NCBI RefSeq assembly: GCF_040643435.1
Contig: NZ_JBEYUH010000007.1
Span: 186,001 to 250,000 of the forward strand
DNA length: 64,000 nucleotides
Direction of reading: 5' to 3'
Source: Rhodococcus sp040643435
GTDB taxonomy: Bacteria > Actinomycetota > Actinomycetes > Mycobacteriales > Mycobacteriaceae
The position numbers were made by a program, and so were the translations under genes. How positions within the stretch are numbered: position 1 is the stretch's first letter; every line of letters starts with the position of its first letter. Shown here one piece after another: positions 38,532 to 46,948 of this stretch. The notes beneath the pieces are model-generated. The model searched no databases, was not told the DNA's origin, and was given only the letters and a program-made list of their open reading frames with translations.

Positions 38532-38864
38532 GTGAGGCCGGACGATCTGCAACACGGCGACGTGGGGTTGCAGCCCGAGCGGACCAGCTTGGCGTGGATG
38601 CGCACCGGTGCCGTACTCGGGGCAGTGGTGCTCGGCTTCATGAGGTTCGTTCCCGGTCCTGGCCCCGTGGTCGCGACCATCGGGCTCGTCTGTCTCGCGC
38701 CGGCTCTCGTGGTGCTGCTAGCGGGCCGGGTGGGGCACCGCGCGCGGGTGCGCGGTCTGGTCGAAGGTCGCGCGCCCTACTTCTGGTGGCGCAATCTCGC
38801 CGTCACCGTCACGGTCATGGTGCTCACGATCTCGTCGGTGGTACTGATCCTCACCGAGGACTGA
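38532..38864 (+). CDS. Second DUF202 membrane protein
   Basis: 110 residues from a GTG. It contains QPERTSLAWMRTGAVLGAVVLGFM and further membrane helices (VVATIGLVCLAPALVVLLA and NLAVTVTVMVLTISSVVLI), the DUF202 pattern. It starts 12 bases after the first DUF202 gene, so the pair is coupled and the products may be partners. Its 3' end overlaps the convergent YeiH gene by 14 bases. Confidence 0.78.
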   Translation: MRPDDLQHGDVGLQPERTSLAWMRTGAVLGAVVLGFMRFVPGPGPVVATIGLVCLAPALVVLLAGRVGHRARVRGLVEGRAPYFWWRNLAVTVTVMVLTISSVVLILTED

Positions 38865-39876
38865 CCGACAGCACGCCGGCCAGTGCCACCGCCGCGACCC
38901 AGACGGTTGCCGCCGCTGCGAGCGCGATCGGGCGCCACCCCACTCCGCGGAGCACCTCCCGGCGCACCCCTGCCCCCAGTGCGAACATCGCGGTCGTGAG
39001 CAGCGCGGTCTGTACGGTCTGCGCCGTGTCCAGGGCGAGGGGGCCGAGCAGTCCCGTCGATCGCAGGGCGACGCATGCGAGAAAACCCAGCAGGAAGAAC
39101 GGCATGATCGGGGGTGCCTCATCGTCGCCGCGTGCGTCGCCGCGGCGACGGGCGACGACGCCGATGATCGAGACCACCGGAGCAAGCAGGGCGACCCGCG
39201 CGAGCTTGACCGTTACTGCCGCCGCGAGGACTCCTCCCGCAGCGGCGTCGAGAGCGGTGCCGGTGGCGACGACCTGAGCGACCTCGTGAATCGCCGCGCC
39301 CGCCCAGAGCCCGGCGGTCCGCGGTCCGAGTCCACACAACTCCGCGACGAGCGGAACGAGCGGGATCATCGCCGTGCCGAACACCACCACGAGCGCAACC
39401 GTGGTCACGAGTTCGCGCTTGCGAGAATCGATCACGCCGTCGACCGCTGCCGCTGCCGCTGCACCGCAGATCGAGAACCCGCACGCGATGAGCAGGCGCT
39501 GTGTCCAGCCCACGCCGAGCCACCGGCCGAAGGCGAGAGATCCGCCGATGCCCGCTACGACGACCGTCGCCGCGACCAGCGCTGTTCCCCAGCCCAGATC
39601 GGCGAGTTCGGAGACCGCGAGCTGCAAGCCGAGGAGAGCGACGCCCACGCGCAGCAGTCGCTTCGACGCCACACCCAGACCCGGCTCGAGGACGCAGGTG
39701 GCAGCCGCCGGAAGGCCCGCGTTCGCCACGACCACGCCGAGGACGATCGCGACGAGCAGCGGACTCGTTCCCGGCATCAGGTGGGCCGCCGCCAGCGCGA
39801 CGAGCGCGCCCGAGGTGGCGACCAGCAGGCCCGGGACGGCGGTCGGCCGGGACGAGGGTGCGTGGACGGTGGGCAT
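38851..39876 (-). CDS. YeiH-family putative sulfate/sulfite exporter
   Basis: 341 residues. UPF0324/YeiH family with about ten membrane helices. Characteristic segments are LLRVGVALLGLQL, CGFSICGAAAAAAVDGVID, and GAAIHEVAQVVATG. Some members export sulfite, cysteine or taurine-derived sulfur. I chose the ATG at 39876; longer in-frame starts exist to 39966. A divergently read LysR gene lies 101 bases away across a perfect palindrome, the same pairing as yeiH-yeiE in E. coli. Confidence 0.82.
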   Translation of the reverse strand: MPTVHAPSSRPTAVPGLLVATSGALVALAAAHLMPGTSPLLVAIVLGVVVANAGLPAAATCVLEPGLGVASKRLLRVGVALLGLQLAVSELADLGWGTALVAATVVVAGIGGSLAFGRWLGVGWTQRLLIACGFSICGAAAAAAVDGVIDSRKRELVTTVALVVVFGTAMIPLVPLVAELCGLGPRTAGLWAGAAIHEVAQVVATGTALDAAAGGVLAAAVTVKLARVALLAPVVSIIGVVARRRGDARGDDEAPPIMPFFLLGFLACVALRSTGLLGPLALDTAQTVQTALLTTAMFALGAGVRREVLRGVGWRPIALAAAATVWVAAVALAGVLSVSPR

Positions 39877-39932
39877 GCTCCGACCCTTCCGCCCCGGCGC
39901 CTCCCGCACCAGCCGTCGATCACGCATGAGGT

Positions 39933-39949
39933 CATATCGAATCGATATG
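39933..39949. promoter_or_regulatory. Palindromic operator between YeiH and LysR genes
   Basis: CATATCGAATCGATATG is a perfect 17-bp palindrome (8-1-8) that contains a T-N11-A pattern typical of LysR sites. It sits where the -35 of the LysR gene should be, so autoregulation is likely. Confidence 0.65.
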
Positions 39950-39977
39950 CATCGGCGAAGACGCATATCGTCTGTGC

Positions 39978-40871
39978 ATGACCAGTTGGCCCGATCTTCT
40001 CGCTCTGGAACTGCTCGTCGGGATCGACGACCGGGGCGGACTCGGTGCCGCTGCCCGAGCTGCCGGTCTGGCTCAGCCCAACGCGACCCGCGCCCTCCGC
40101 CGGCTCGAACGGCAGCTGGGGGTCGTTCTCGTACGCCGGGGCCGTACCGGGTCGGTACTCACTCCCGAAGGCACGGTGGTGGCGCACTGGGCGCGGGAGG
40201 TGCTCGCCGACGCCGGTCGCCTGCTCGACGCCGCTGCCGCCCTGCGCGTAGAGCAGCAACCCGAACTGATCGTCGCCGCGTCCATGACCGTCGCCGAACA
40301 TCTCATCCCGCGATGGCTCGGCGCCTTCCGCCTGATCCGGGACGACGTCCAGATCCAGCTGCAGGTCCACAACTCGGTGCGAGTGTGCGAGGTCGTCGCG
40401 GACGGCGGATGCCATGTCGGGTTCGTGGAAGGGCCGACCGTTCCCGGTGGATTGCACAGTGTGGCGGTGGCACGCGACCGCCTCCTCGTGGTCGTGCCAC
40501 CGGGGCATTCGTGGGCGCGGCGACGCCGTCCGCTCACCGTGGCCGAACTCGCCGCCACTCCGCTGGTCGTGCGCGAGGAGGGTTCCGGAACGCGCCGCAC
40601 CCTCGATCTCGCCCTTCAGGAGTACGAACGAGCGACGCCCCTGCTCGAACTCGGGAGCGGGGCTGCGGTCCGTACGAGTGTGCTCGACGGCACCGGACCG
40701 GCCGTGCTCAGCACTCTCGCGGTGGAGGAGCATCTGGGCTCCGGTCGGCTGGTGTCGGTCGAGGTGGACGGCCTCGACCTGCAACGCGTGCTGCGCGCGG
40801 TCTGGCGGCCTCCGCGGGCGCTCTCCGGTCCGGCCGGGGAGCTGATCCGCATGATCACGCGTGGCCGCTGA
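39978..40871 (+). CDS. LysR-family regulator
   Basis: 297 residues. N-terminal winged helix-turn-helix (LALELLVGIDDRGGLGAAARAAGLAQPNATRALRRLERQLGVVLVRR) and a LysR substrate-binding domain from about residue 95. It is read away from the YeiH gene; by family rules it probably regulates that gene and itself from the palindrome at 39933-39949. The ATG is six bases after a -10-like TATCGT (39966-39971), suggesting a leaderless mRNA. The inducer is unknown; a sulfur compound is a guess from the partner gene. Confidence 0.88.
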   Translation: MTSWPDLLALELLVGIDDRGGLGAAARAAGLAQPNATRALRRLERQLGVVLVRRGRTGSVLTPEGTVVAHWAREVLADAGRLLDAAAALRVEQQPELIVAASMTVAEHLIPRWLGAFRLIRDDVQIQLQVHNSVRVCEVVADGGCHVGFVEGPTVPGGLHSVAVARDRLLVVVPPGHSWARRRRPLTVAELAATPLVVREEGSGTRRTLDLALQEYERATPLLELGSGAAVRTSVLDGTGPAVLSTLAVEEHLGSGRLVSVEVDGLDLQRVLRAVWRPPRALSGPAGELIRMITRGR

Positions 40872-40877
40872 CGCCGG

Positions 40878-41741
40878 TCACGTCCGCGAGTGGCGTAGCG
40901 CACCGATACCTGCTGCCACGACGAAGGCGATACCCACGGCGGCGAGGGGCTCGACGAGTTGGCCGAGAACCACGAGACCTGCGAGTGCGGCCGCGGCCGG
41001 TTCGAGCGCGATGAGGATGGCGAACACCTTCGGCGGAAGGTCGCGCAGGGCGCGTATCTCGAGCGTGTACGGAATCGCCGACGACAGCAGCGCCACGGCG
41101 AGGCCCGCGAGAGCGAGGTCGGGCCGGACGAGCTGCGTGCCGGCCGACACCGCCCCGAACGGCAGGACGACGACGGCTGCGATGGCAGTGGCCCCGGCCA
41201 GACCGGCGGACCCGGGCAGGGTCGTGGCCACGCGCGAGCCGGCCACGATGTACCACGCCCATCCCGCTGCGGCGACCAGCGCGAAGGCGACGCCCACCGG
41301 ATCGAGTCCGGTGGAGAGCCCGGCCCCGTCGCCGACGCCGAGCAGCGCCACCCCGGCCGACGCGAGCAGAAGCCACAGTGCGTCCCGGGCGCGTCGCGAC
41401 AGTATCGCGGCCAGTCCGAGCGGTCCGAGGAACTCGATGGTGACGGTCGCGGCCAGGGGCAATCGCGTCAGCGCAGCATAGAAGGCGGTGTTCATCAGAG
41501 CGAGACTCGCGCCGAGCATCGCTACGGTCTGCCACTGCAGGCGTGTCCACCGCCGCATCGGAGGCCGGGTGAACACGCACAGGATCGCGGCCGCGAAGAC
41601 GAGACGCAGGGTCACGGTGCCGAGCGCGCCCGCCCGGTCGAACAGGGTCGCGGCGAATGCTGCTCCGAACTGCATCGACAGCACTGCTCCGAGGACTGAG
41701 GCGACCGGCACGACGGAATGTGCGCGGTCGCCGTGGCTCAT
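40878..41741 (-). CDS. EamA/RhtA family exporter
   Basis: 287 residues. Ten membrane helices with two EamA repeats; the first includes FYAALTRLPLAATVTIEFLGPLGLA and the second ALPYTLEIRAL-like SAIPYTLEIRALRDLPPKVFAILIALEPAAAALAG, close to RhtA-type threonine/homoserine and drug/metabolite exporters. I chose the ATG at 41741; the frame is open to 41789. It diverges from the DinB-like gene and converges with the LysR gene, ending seven bases from it. Substrate unknown. Confidence 0.82.
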   Translation of the reverse strand: MSHGDRAHSVVPVASVLGAVLSMQFGAAFAATLFDRAGALGTVTLRLVFAAAILCVFTRPPMRRWTRLQWQTVAMLGASLALMNTAFYAALTRLPLAATVTIEFLGPLGLAAILSRRARDALWLLLASAGVALLGVGDGAGLSTGLDPVGVAFALVAAAGWAWYIVAGSRVATTLPGSAGLAGATAIAAVVVLPFGAVSAGTQLVRPDLALAGLAVALLSSAIPYTLEIRALRDLPPKVFAILIALEPAAAALAGLVVLGQLVEPLAAVGIAFVVAAGIGALRHSRT

Positions 41742-41834
41742 CACGTCAGTCTGTCCGAAAAGGGCGAAGGCCGCGCCCGCAGAAAACAATCATGAGTGCT
41801 TGATTTTGTGGAGGCGACGTGTGACGCTTGCCGC

Positions 41835-42629
41835 ATGGCCGATCTGAACGCGGTGCTCGACGATCTCCGCGCCGAAGGTGACGACCTCGACGAGCTCGTC
41901 GCGAATTTGTCCGAAGACGCCTGGAAGTTGCCCACTCCCGCTTCCGGCTGGACCGTAGCCCACCAGATCGGCCACCTGTTGTGGACCGACCGGGCAGCAC
42001 TGACCGCGATACGTGAGCCGGATGCCTTCGTCGCGATGGTCGAAGCGGCGTTCGGGAATCCGCTGGGCTTCGTCGATGCCGGCGCCGACGAACAGGCCGC
42101 CCGCCCCCCGGCCGATCTGCTCGCCGACTGGCGCGACACGCGCCGTGAGCTGGCGGACGCTCTCGCCGAGGTGCCGCGCGGCTCGAAGATCCTGTGGTTC
42201 GGGCCGCCGATGTCCCCGGCCTCGATGGCGACTGCACGGCTGATGGAGACCTGGGCGCACGGAGGAGATATCGCAGACGCGCTCGGTGTCGCCCGAACGC
42301 CCACCGCCCGCTTGAAGAACATCGCGCATCTCGGAGTACGGACCCGCGACTTCGCATACATCATCCGCGATCGCACGCCACCGGCCGAACCGTTCCGCGT
42401 AGCACTCACCGCCCCCGACGGTGAGTCGTGGGAATGGGGGCCGAGTGATGCGACGCAGTCGGTCACCGGACCGGCTCTCGATTTCTGCCTGTTGGTCACC
42501 CAGCGCATCCACCGCGACGACACCAGCCTCGTCGCCGACGGCACCGACGCCGACGAATGGCTCGGCCTGGCCCAGGCTTTCGCCGGGGCTCCCGGGACCG
42601 GGCGCGCACCTCTCTCGTCCGGTTCCTGA
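41835..42629 (+). CDS. TIGR03084 family DinB-like metal-binding protein
   Basis: 264 residues from the ATG at 41835. The N-terminal half is a four-helix DinB/maleylpyruvate isomerase-type fold with metal-binding histidines in VAHQIGHLLWTD and METWAHGGDIADALG. This family (TIGR03084) is found in actinobacteria, commonly near acyl-CoA dehydrogenases, and here two such genes follow. The reaction is not established; related enzymes use mycothiol. Gap to the next gene is 53 bases. Confidence 0.8.
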   Translation: MADLNAVLDDLRAEGDDLDELVANLSEDAWKLPTPASGWTVAHQIGHLLWTDRAALTAIREPDAFVAMVEAAFGNPLGFVDAGADEQAARPPADLLADWRDTRRELADALAEVPRGSKILWFGPPMSPASMATARLMETWAHGGDIADALGVARTPTARLKNIAHLGVRTRDFAYIIRDRTPPAEPFRVALTAPDGESWEWGPSDATQSVTGPALDFCLLVTQRIHRDDTSLVADGTDADEWLGLAQAFAGAPGTGRAPLSSGS

Positions 42630-42682
42630 GCGGACTCGCTCGCCGCCGGCCATCGCAACGACAGTTCGGAGACACCGTCAGT

Positions 42683-43825
42683 ATGTGGACCACACCCGAG
42701 CGCCGTGCGCTCCGCGAGACCGTCACCGGCTTCGTGAATCGCGAGATCCTTCCGTACCTCGACGAGTGGGAGCGGGCGGGGGAGTTGCCCCGCGAACTGC
42801 ATCGCACGGCTGCGAAAGTCGGTCTGCTGGGCGTCGGGTTCCCCGAGGAGGTCGGTGGTTCCGGCGGAGACGGCGCAGACACGCTGACCGTTTGCGAGGC
42901 GTTCCACGAAGCGGGTGCCTCCGGAGGGGCGTTCTCGTCCCTGTTCACCTGCGGAATCGCGCTTCCGCACCTCATCGCTGCCGGCGACCCCGGCCAGATC
43001 GACAGGTGGGTACGCCCCACGCTCGAAGGCGAACTCATCGGGTCGCTGGCAATCACCGAACCGGGTGGCGGCTCCGATGTCGGCCACCTCACCACTACAG
43101 CGGTGCGCGACGGTGATCACTACGTCGTCAACGGTGCCAAGACCTACATCACCTCGGGGTGCCGAGCCGATTTCGTGGTCACGGCCGTCCGTACCGGAGG
43201 TCCCGGCGCCGGGGGAGTCTCGCTCCTCGTGATCGAGAAGGACAGCCCCGGATTCACGGTCTCCCGCAAGCTCGACAAGATGGGCTGGCGCGCGTCGGAC
43301 ACCGCAGAGCTGTCCTTCTCCGACGTACGCGTCCCCGTCGGCAACCTCGTCGGTGCCGAGAACACGGGCTTCTGGCAGATCGCGCAAGGTTTCGTGTCCG
43401 AACGGATCGCCCTCGCCGCACAGGCCTATTCCGGTGCGCAGCGGTGTCTCGACCTGACGGTCGCCTGGTGCCGAACTCGCGAGACCTTCGGCCGGCCGCT
43501 GATCACCCGGCAGTCCGTGCAGCGCACGCTCTCCGAGATGACCCGTCGCATCGACGTCGCTCGCGTCTACACCCGATACGTCACCGAGCGGGCCGTCGCG
43601 GGCGAGACCGACCTGATCGCGGAGGTGTGTTTTGCGAAGAACACCGCCGTCGAGGCGGGGGAGTGGGTTGCGCATCAGGCGGTGCAATTGTTCGGCGGAC
43701 TGGGTTACATGGCCGAATCCGAGGTCGAACGGCAGTACCGCGACATGCGCATCCTCGGCATCGGCGGCGGCACCACCGAGATCCTCACCGAACTCGCAGC
43801 CAAGAGGCTGGGATACGGCGCCTGA
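42683..43825 (+). CDS. Acyl-CoA dehydrogenase
   Basis: 380 residues. FAD-dependent acyl-CoA dehydrogenase. The signatures are AITEPGGGSDVGHLTTTAVRDGDHYVVNGAKTYITSG, and near the C-terminus QLFGGLGYMAESEVERQYRDMRILGIGGGTTEI. The frame extends upstream into the preceding gene, but the ATG at 42683 starts the typical sequence MWTTPERRALRETVTGF. Together with the next gene it forms a pair that may oxidise an unusual acyl-CoA; chain length cannot be assigned. Confidence 0.9.
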   Translation: MWTTPERRALRETVTGFVNREILPYLDEWERAGELPRELHRTAAKVGLLGVGFPEEVGGSGGDGADTLTVCEAFHEAGASGGAFSSLFTCGIALPHLIAAGDPGQIDRWVRPTLEGELIGSLAITEPGGGSDVGHLTTTAVRDGDHYVVNGAKTYITSGCRADFVVTAVRTGGPGAGGVSLLVIEKDSPGFTVSRKLDKMGWRASDTAELSFSDVRVPVGNLVGAENTGFWQIAQGFVSERIALAAQAYSGAQRCLDLTVAWCRTRETFGRPLITRQSVQRTLSEMTRRIDVARVYTRYVTERAVAGETDLIAEVCFAKNTAVEAGEWVAHQAVQLFGGLGYMAESEVERQYRDMRILGIGGGTTEILTELAAKRLGYGA

Positions 43826-43872
43826 TCCCACATCCGAAACAACCGCATCCGCAAACGACCGGAAGGCATCTT

Positions 43873-45033
43873 GTGAGCATCATCGAAACCGCCGAGCAGA
43901 AGGAACTGCGCGCTGCGGTGGCGGCGCTGGCAGAACGCTACAACTACGTCGACTACGTGCTCCCCAAGTCGCGCGAGCACCAGCCGCTCACCGAACTGTG
44001 GGCCGAGGCGTCCAAGCTCGGTTTCCTCGGCGTGAACCTCCCGGAGGAATACGGGGGCGGTGGCGCCGGCATCTACGAACTCGCACTCGTACAGGAGGAG
44101 CTCTCCGCCAAGGGGTGTGGCCTGCTGCTCGTGGTGGTCTCACCCGCGATCTGCGGAACGATCATCTCCAAGTACGGCACCGAGGCCCAGAAGCAGCAGT
44201 GGCTCCCGGGCCTCGCCGACGGCTCGCGCATCATGGCCTTCGGTATCACCGAGGCCGACGCCGGTTCCAACTCGCACAACATCACCACCATCGCGCGCCG
44301 CGACGGTGACGACTGGATCCTCTCGGGCAGCAAGGTGTACATCTCCGGTGTCGACCAGGCCGACGCCGTGCTCGTGGTCTCCCGGACCGAGGATGCCAAG
44401 ACGGGCAAGCTCCGCCCCGCCCTGTTCATCGTGCCGACCGATGCGCCGGGGTTCACCAAGACCCCGATGGAGATGGACATCCTCGAGCCCGACTACCAGT
44501 TCTCCCTCTTCTTCGACGACGTGCGCCTTCCCGCCGACGCCCTCGTCGGCGAGCCGGAGGCCGCACTGATGCAGCTGTTCGCCGGGCTGAATCCCGAACG
44601 GATCATGGGTGCGGCGATGGCGGTCGGCATGGGCCGGTACGCCCTCGATGCCGCGGTGCGCTACGCCAACGAGCGCACCGTGTGGAAACAGCCCATCGGG
44701 GCGCATCAGGGCATCGCGCACCCGCTGGCACAGCGGAAGATCGAACTCGAACTCGCCAAGCTCATGATGCAGAAGGCCGCCGCCCTCTACGACGGCGGTG
44801 ACGACTTCGGTGCCGCAGAGGCCGCGAACATGGCCAAGTACGCCGCGGGGGAGGCTGCGATCGCCGCCCTGGACCAGGCGATCCAGACTCACGGCGGCGC
44901 CGGGCTGACCCGTGAGTACGGTCTTGCGGCGATGCTGGGCGCCGCGCGGATCGCGCGCGTGGCACCGGTCAGCCGGGAGATGATCCTCAACTTTGTGGCC
45001 CAGCATTCGCTCGGCTTGCCGAAGTCGTACTAG
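43873..45033 (+). CDS. Acyl-CoA dehydrogenase
   Basis: 386 residues from a GTG with CCGGAAGGCATCTT upstream. The family segments are GLVVVSPAICGTII-like helices, FGITEADAGSNSHNITTIARRDGDDWILSGSKVYISG, and IQTHGGAGLTREYGLAAMLGAARIARVAPVSREMILN at the end. It is 47 bases after the first dehydrogenase gene and overlaps the convergent TetR gene by 47 bases. A 13-bp hairpin follows its stop. Confidence 0.9.
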   Translation: MSIIETAEQKELRAAVAALAERYNYVDYVLPKSREHQPLTELWAEASKLGFLGVNLPEEYGGGGAGIYELALVQEELSAKGCGLLLVVVSPAICGTIISKYGTEAQKQQWLPGLADGSRIMAFGITEADAGSNSHNITTIARRDGDDWILSGSKVYISGVDQADAVLVVSRTEDAKTGKLRPALFIVPTDAPGFTKTPMEMDILEPDYQFSLFFDDVRLPADALVGEPEAALMQLFAGLNPERIMGAAMAVGMGRYALDAAVRYANERTVWKQPIGAHQGIAHPLAQRKIELELAKLMMQKAAALYDGGDDFGAAEAANMAKYAAGEAAIAALDQAIQTHGGAGLTREYGLAAMLGAARIARVAPVSREMILNFVAQHSLGLPKSY

Positions 45034-45628
45034 ACCGTGGCCTCGGACTCCGGAATCCCGGAGTCCGAGGGCAGGAGGGGTCCTGGTCGATCCGGCAGAG
45101 CAGAGTCTGCAGCAGGAAATCGAGAGACCATCGCAGCGAGCTCACGTCCTGCAGGGGCAGGCTCTGCTGGTATCCCACGAGCGAGTACAGGGCTGTGCGG
45201 GCGAACTGCTCCGCCGTTTCCTTCGGTCCGAGAATGGGTGCCACCGCTTCGGCCACCACGGCGTAGCGGAGTTCGTCCACCTGGCACTGCACCTCGTGGA
45301 CTCTCGGGTCGCTGTGCGCCCAACCTCGGATGGCGGACTCGGCGGAGTGCGGCAGTCCGCATGCGAAGTCGATGAGCAACCGAAGTCGTCGGGGCATCGA
45401 ACCTTCGAGGCGCGCCGCGGCAGTGAGCTGGAGAGTCTGGTGCTCGAGCCAGTGCTGGAGGAATTCTTCCTTGAAGTGCCTCCAGCTCTCGAAATAGTTG
45501 TAGAACGAGCCGGTCGTCACCTCCAGGTGACTGCACAGTCTCGCCTGCTTCAGTCCGGCATGGTCGTTGGTGGCCAGGATGGCCAAGGCGGCGTCGAAGT
45601 AGTCCTCGCGCCTGACGATGGTCGCCAC
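44987..45628 (-). CDS. TetR-family regulator
   Basis: 213 residues from a GTG at 45628, with GGGGAG eight bases upstream. The helix-turn-helix occupies residues 5-50 (YFDAALAILATNDHAGLKQARLCSHLEVTTGSFYNYFESW). The C-terminal ligand domain follows. The frame stays open past the hairpin at 45041-45070 and ends in 35 residues of Pro/Arg/Ser-rich sequence antisense to the acyl-CoA dehydrogenase end, unusual for this family. It diverges from another TetR gene across a region with repeated GTACG. Confidence 0.75.
   Translation of the reverse strand: MATIVRREDYFDAALAILATNDHAGLKQARLCSHLEVTTGSFYNYFESWRHFKEEFLQHWLEHQTLQLTAAARLEGSMPRRLRLLIDFACGLPHSAESAIRGWAHSDPRVHEVQCQVDELRYAVVAEAVAPILGPKETAEQFARTALYSLVGYQQSLPLQDVSSLRWSLDFLLQTLLCRIDQDPSCPRTPGFRSPRPRSSTTSASRANAGPQS
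45041..45070. terminator. Hairpin at the convergent acyl-CoA dehydrogenase/TetR end
   Basis: CCTCGGACTCCGG (45041-45053) pairs perfectly with CCGGAGTCCGAGG (45058-45070) around AATC, eight bases after the dehydrogenase stop. On the other strand it lies inside the TetR reading frame. Confidence 0.7.
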
Positions 45629-45663
45629 TAGGTGCTCCCCTTTCACCCCGACCTGATCTATGA

Positions 45664-45710
45664 GTGTACGGATGATGAGCTTTGCGTACGGTTCTGTGGT
45701 GTACGTATAC
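45664..45710. promoter_or_regulatory. Repeated GTACG boxes between two TetR genes
   Basis: GTGTACG (45664-45670), GCGTACG (45684-45690) and the near-palindrome GTGTACGTATAC (45699-45710) lie in the divergent promoter region. They are probable operators for one or both TetR proteins. Confidence 0.5.
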
Positions 45711-45756
45711 CCGTTCGGCATGAGAACAGTCGTGACGGGACGAGGAGGTCGACGCG

Positions 45757-46386
45757 ATGGTCCGGGAGCCGAAGCAGGACCGCAGTCGCGCCACGCGGCG
45801 GCGACTGCTCGAAGCGACGATCGATTGCCTCGCCGAGTCGGGATGGGCCGCAACCACAGTGGGGGTAGTGGCCGAACGGGCGGGAGTTTCGCGTGGAGCG
45901 ACCCAGCATCACTTCCCCACCCGCGAGGATCTCATCACCGCGGCGCTCGAGTTCATGTTCGACAGCCGTATCGAACGCGTGCGCACCGAAACGTTCGATG
46001 TGCCGGGCGGTGTGACCCGCACGGAAGCGGTCGTCGAGCGGATCGTCGACCAGTGCACCGGCAACATGTTCAAAGCTGCTCTGCAGGTGTGGACGGCTGC
46101 GGCAGCCGACCCCGCGTTGCGTGAAATGCTCCTGCCGCTCGAGGAGAAGTTCGGGCGTGTCTCGCACGCCGTGGCCGTCGAGCAGCTGCGCGCCGACGAC
46201 ACCGATCCGGTTGTCCACCGGATGGTCCAGGCGACATTGGATCTCGCGCGGGGCCTGGGTCTGGCCGACGTGTTGACGGACGACTCGTCCCGTCGACGCG
46301 AGATCGTCCGGCACTGGGCCACACAGCTCGATGCGGTGCTGGACGAGTCCAGGAGTCGCCGCACGCAGGCGGGTTCGGCTCGGTAG
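45757..46386 (+). CDS. TetR-family regulator
   Basis: 209 residues. Helix-turn-helix at residues 8-55 (RSRATRRRLLEATIDCLAESGWAATTVGVVAERAGVSRGATQHHFPTREDLI), a strong TetR signature, then a C-terminal all-helical ligand domain. It is read away from the first TetR gene and the acyl-CoA dehydrogenases, and precedes two DUF3558 lipoproteins. A TetR gene next to lipoproteins upstream of rpsL also occurs in M. tuberculosis (Rv0681 region). Ligand unknown. Confidence 0.87.
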   Translation: MVREPKQDRSRATRRRLLEATIDCLAESGWAATTVGVVAERAGVSRGATQHHFPTREDLITAALEFMFDSRIERVRTETFDVPGGVTRTEAVVERIVDQCTGNMFKAALQVWTAAAADPALREMLLPLEEKFGRVSHAVAVEQLRADDTDPVVHRMVQATLDLARGLGLADVLTDDSSRRREIVRHWATQLDAVLDESRSRRTQAGSAR

Positions 46387-46396
46387 TCTTCCGGCC

Positions 46397-46948
46397 ATGC
46401 CTGGCCTGCGTATCGGAAGGACGACGGCTGTCGTGGTGACGGCCGCGGCCGTCGGCCTCGGTGCAGTGGCATGCGGGGAATCCGGCGACGCCGGGCAGTC
46501 CGCAGCTCCGGCGACCTCGTCCGTGACCCGGCCCGGTCCGTTGTTCGACGAGTGCGGCGCCCTCTCCGACGACGAGGTGGCGGCAGCCTTCGGTCTCGGA
46601 GCGTTCACCACGGTGACGCGCAATTCGGTGGGTTGCCAGTGGGAGAATTTCGTCGGTGGTCCCAGCGTGAGCTTCTCGTGGTATCGGGGAAGTCCCATCG
46701 GTCGTGAACGCGCCGGCTCGGATCTCATCGGCAGGCCCGCCGTGGACGTCGAGATCGGCGGACGAGCCGGATTCATGGGGTCCTATCAGAACGAGATCGG
46801 GCAGACCACCCTGTGTGAGATCGGCGTGGACTTCGGGGGCGACTTCATTCACTGGTCGATCTCGTACTCGAACTTCACACCCGCCGCGGACGCATGTGTG
46901 GTCGCACGCGACCTGGCGACGACGAGCGTCGAGAGGGTGCAGAAATGA
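46397..46948 (+). CDS. DUF3558 lipoprotein (first)
   Basis: 183 residues. Signal peptide with lipobox (GAVAC, cysteine 26), then the DUF3558 domain with a conserved LFDECGALSDDEVAAAFGLG and SVGCQWENFVGGPSVSFSWYRG. The ATG is seven bases after TAGTCT (46384-46389), with no Shine-Dalgarno sequence, which suggests a leaderless promoter at the end of the TetR gene. The stop overlaps the next lipoprotein gene. Mycobacterial relatives are surface lipoproteins of unknown role. Confidence 0.82.
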   Translation: MPGLRIGRTTAVVVTAAAVGLGAVACGESGDAGQSAAPATSSVTRPGPLFDECGALSDDEVAAAFGLGAFTTVTRNSVGCQWENFVGGPSVSFSWYRGSPIGRERAGSDLIGRPAVDVEIGGRAGFMGSYQNEIGQTTLCEIGVDFGGDFIHWSISYSNFTPAADACVVARDLATTSVERVQK

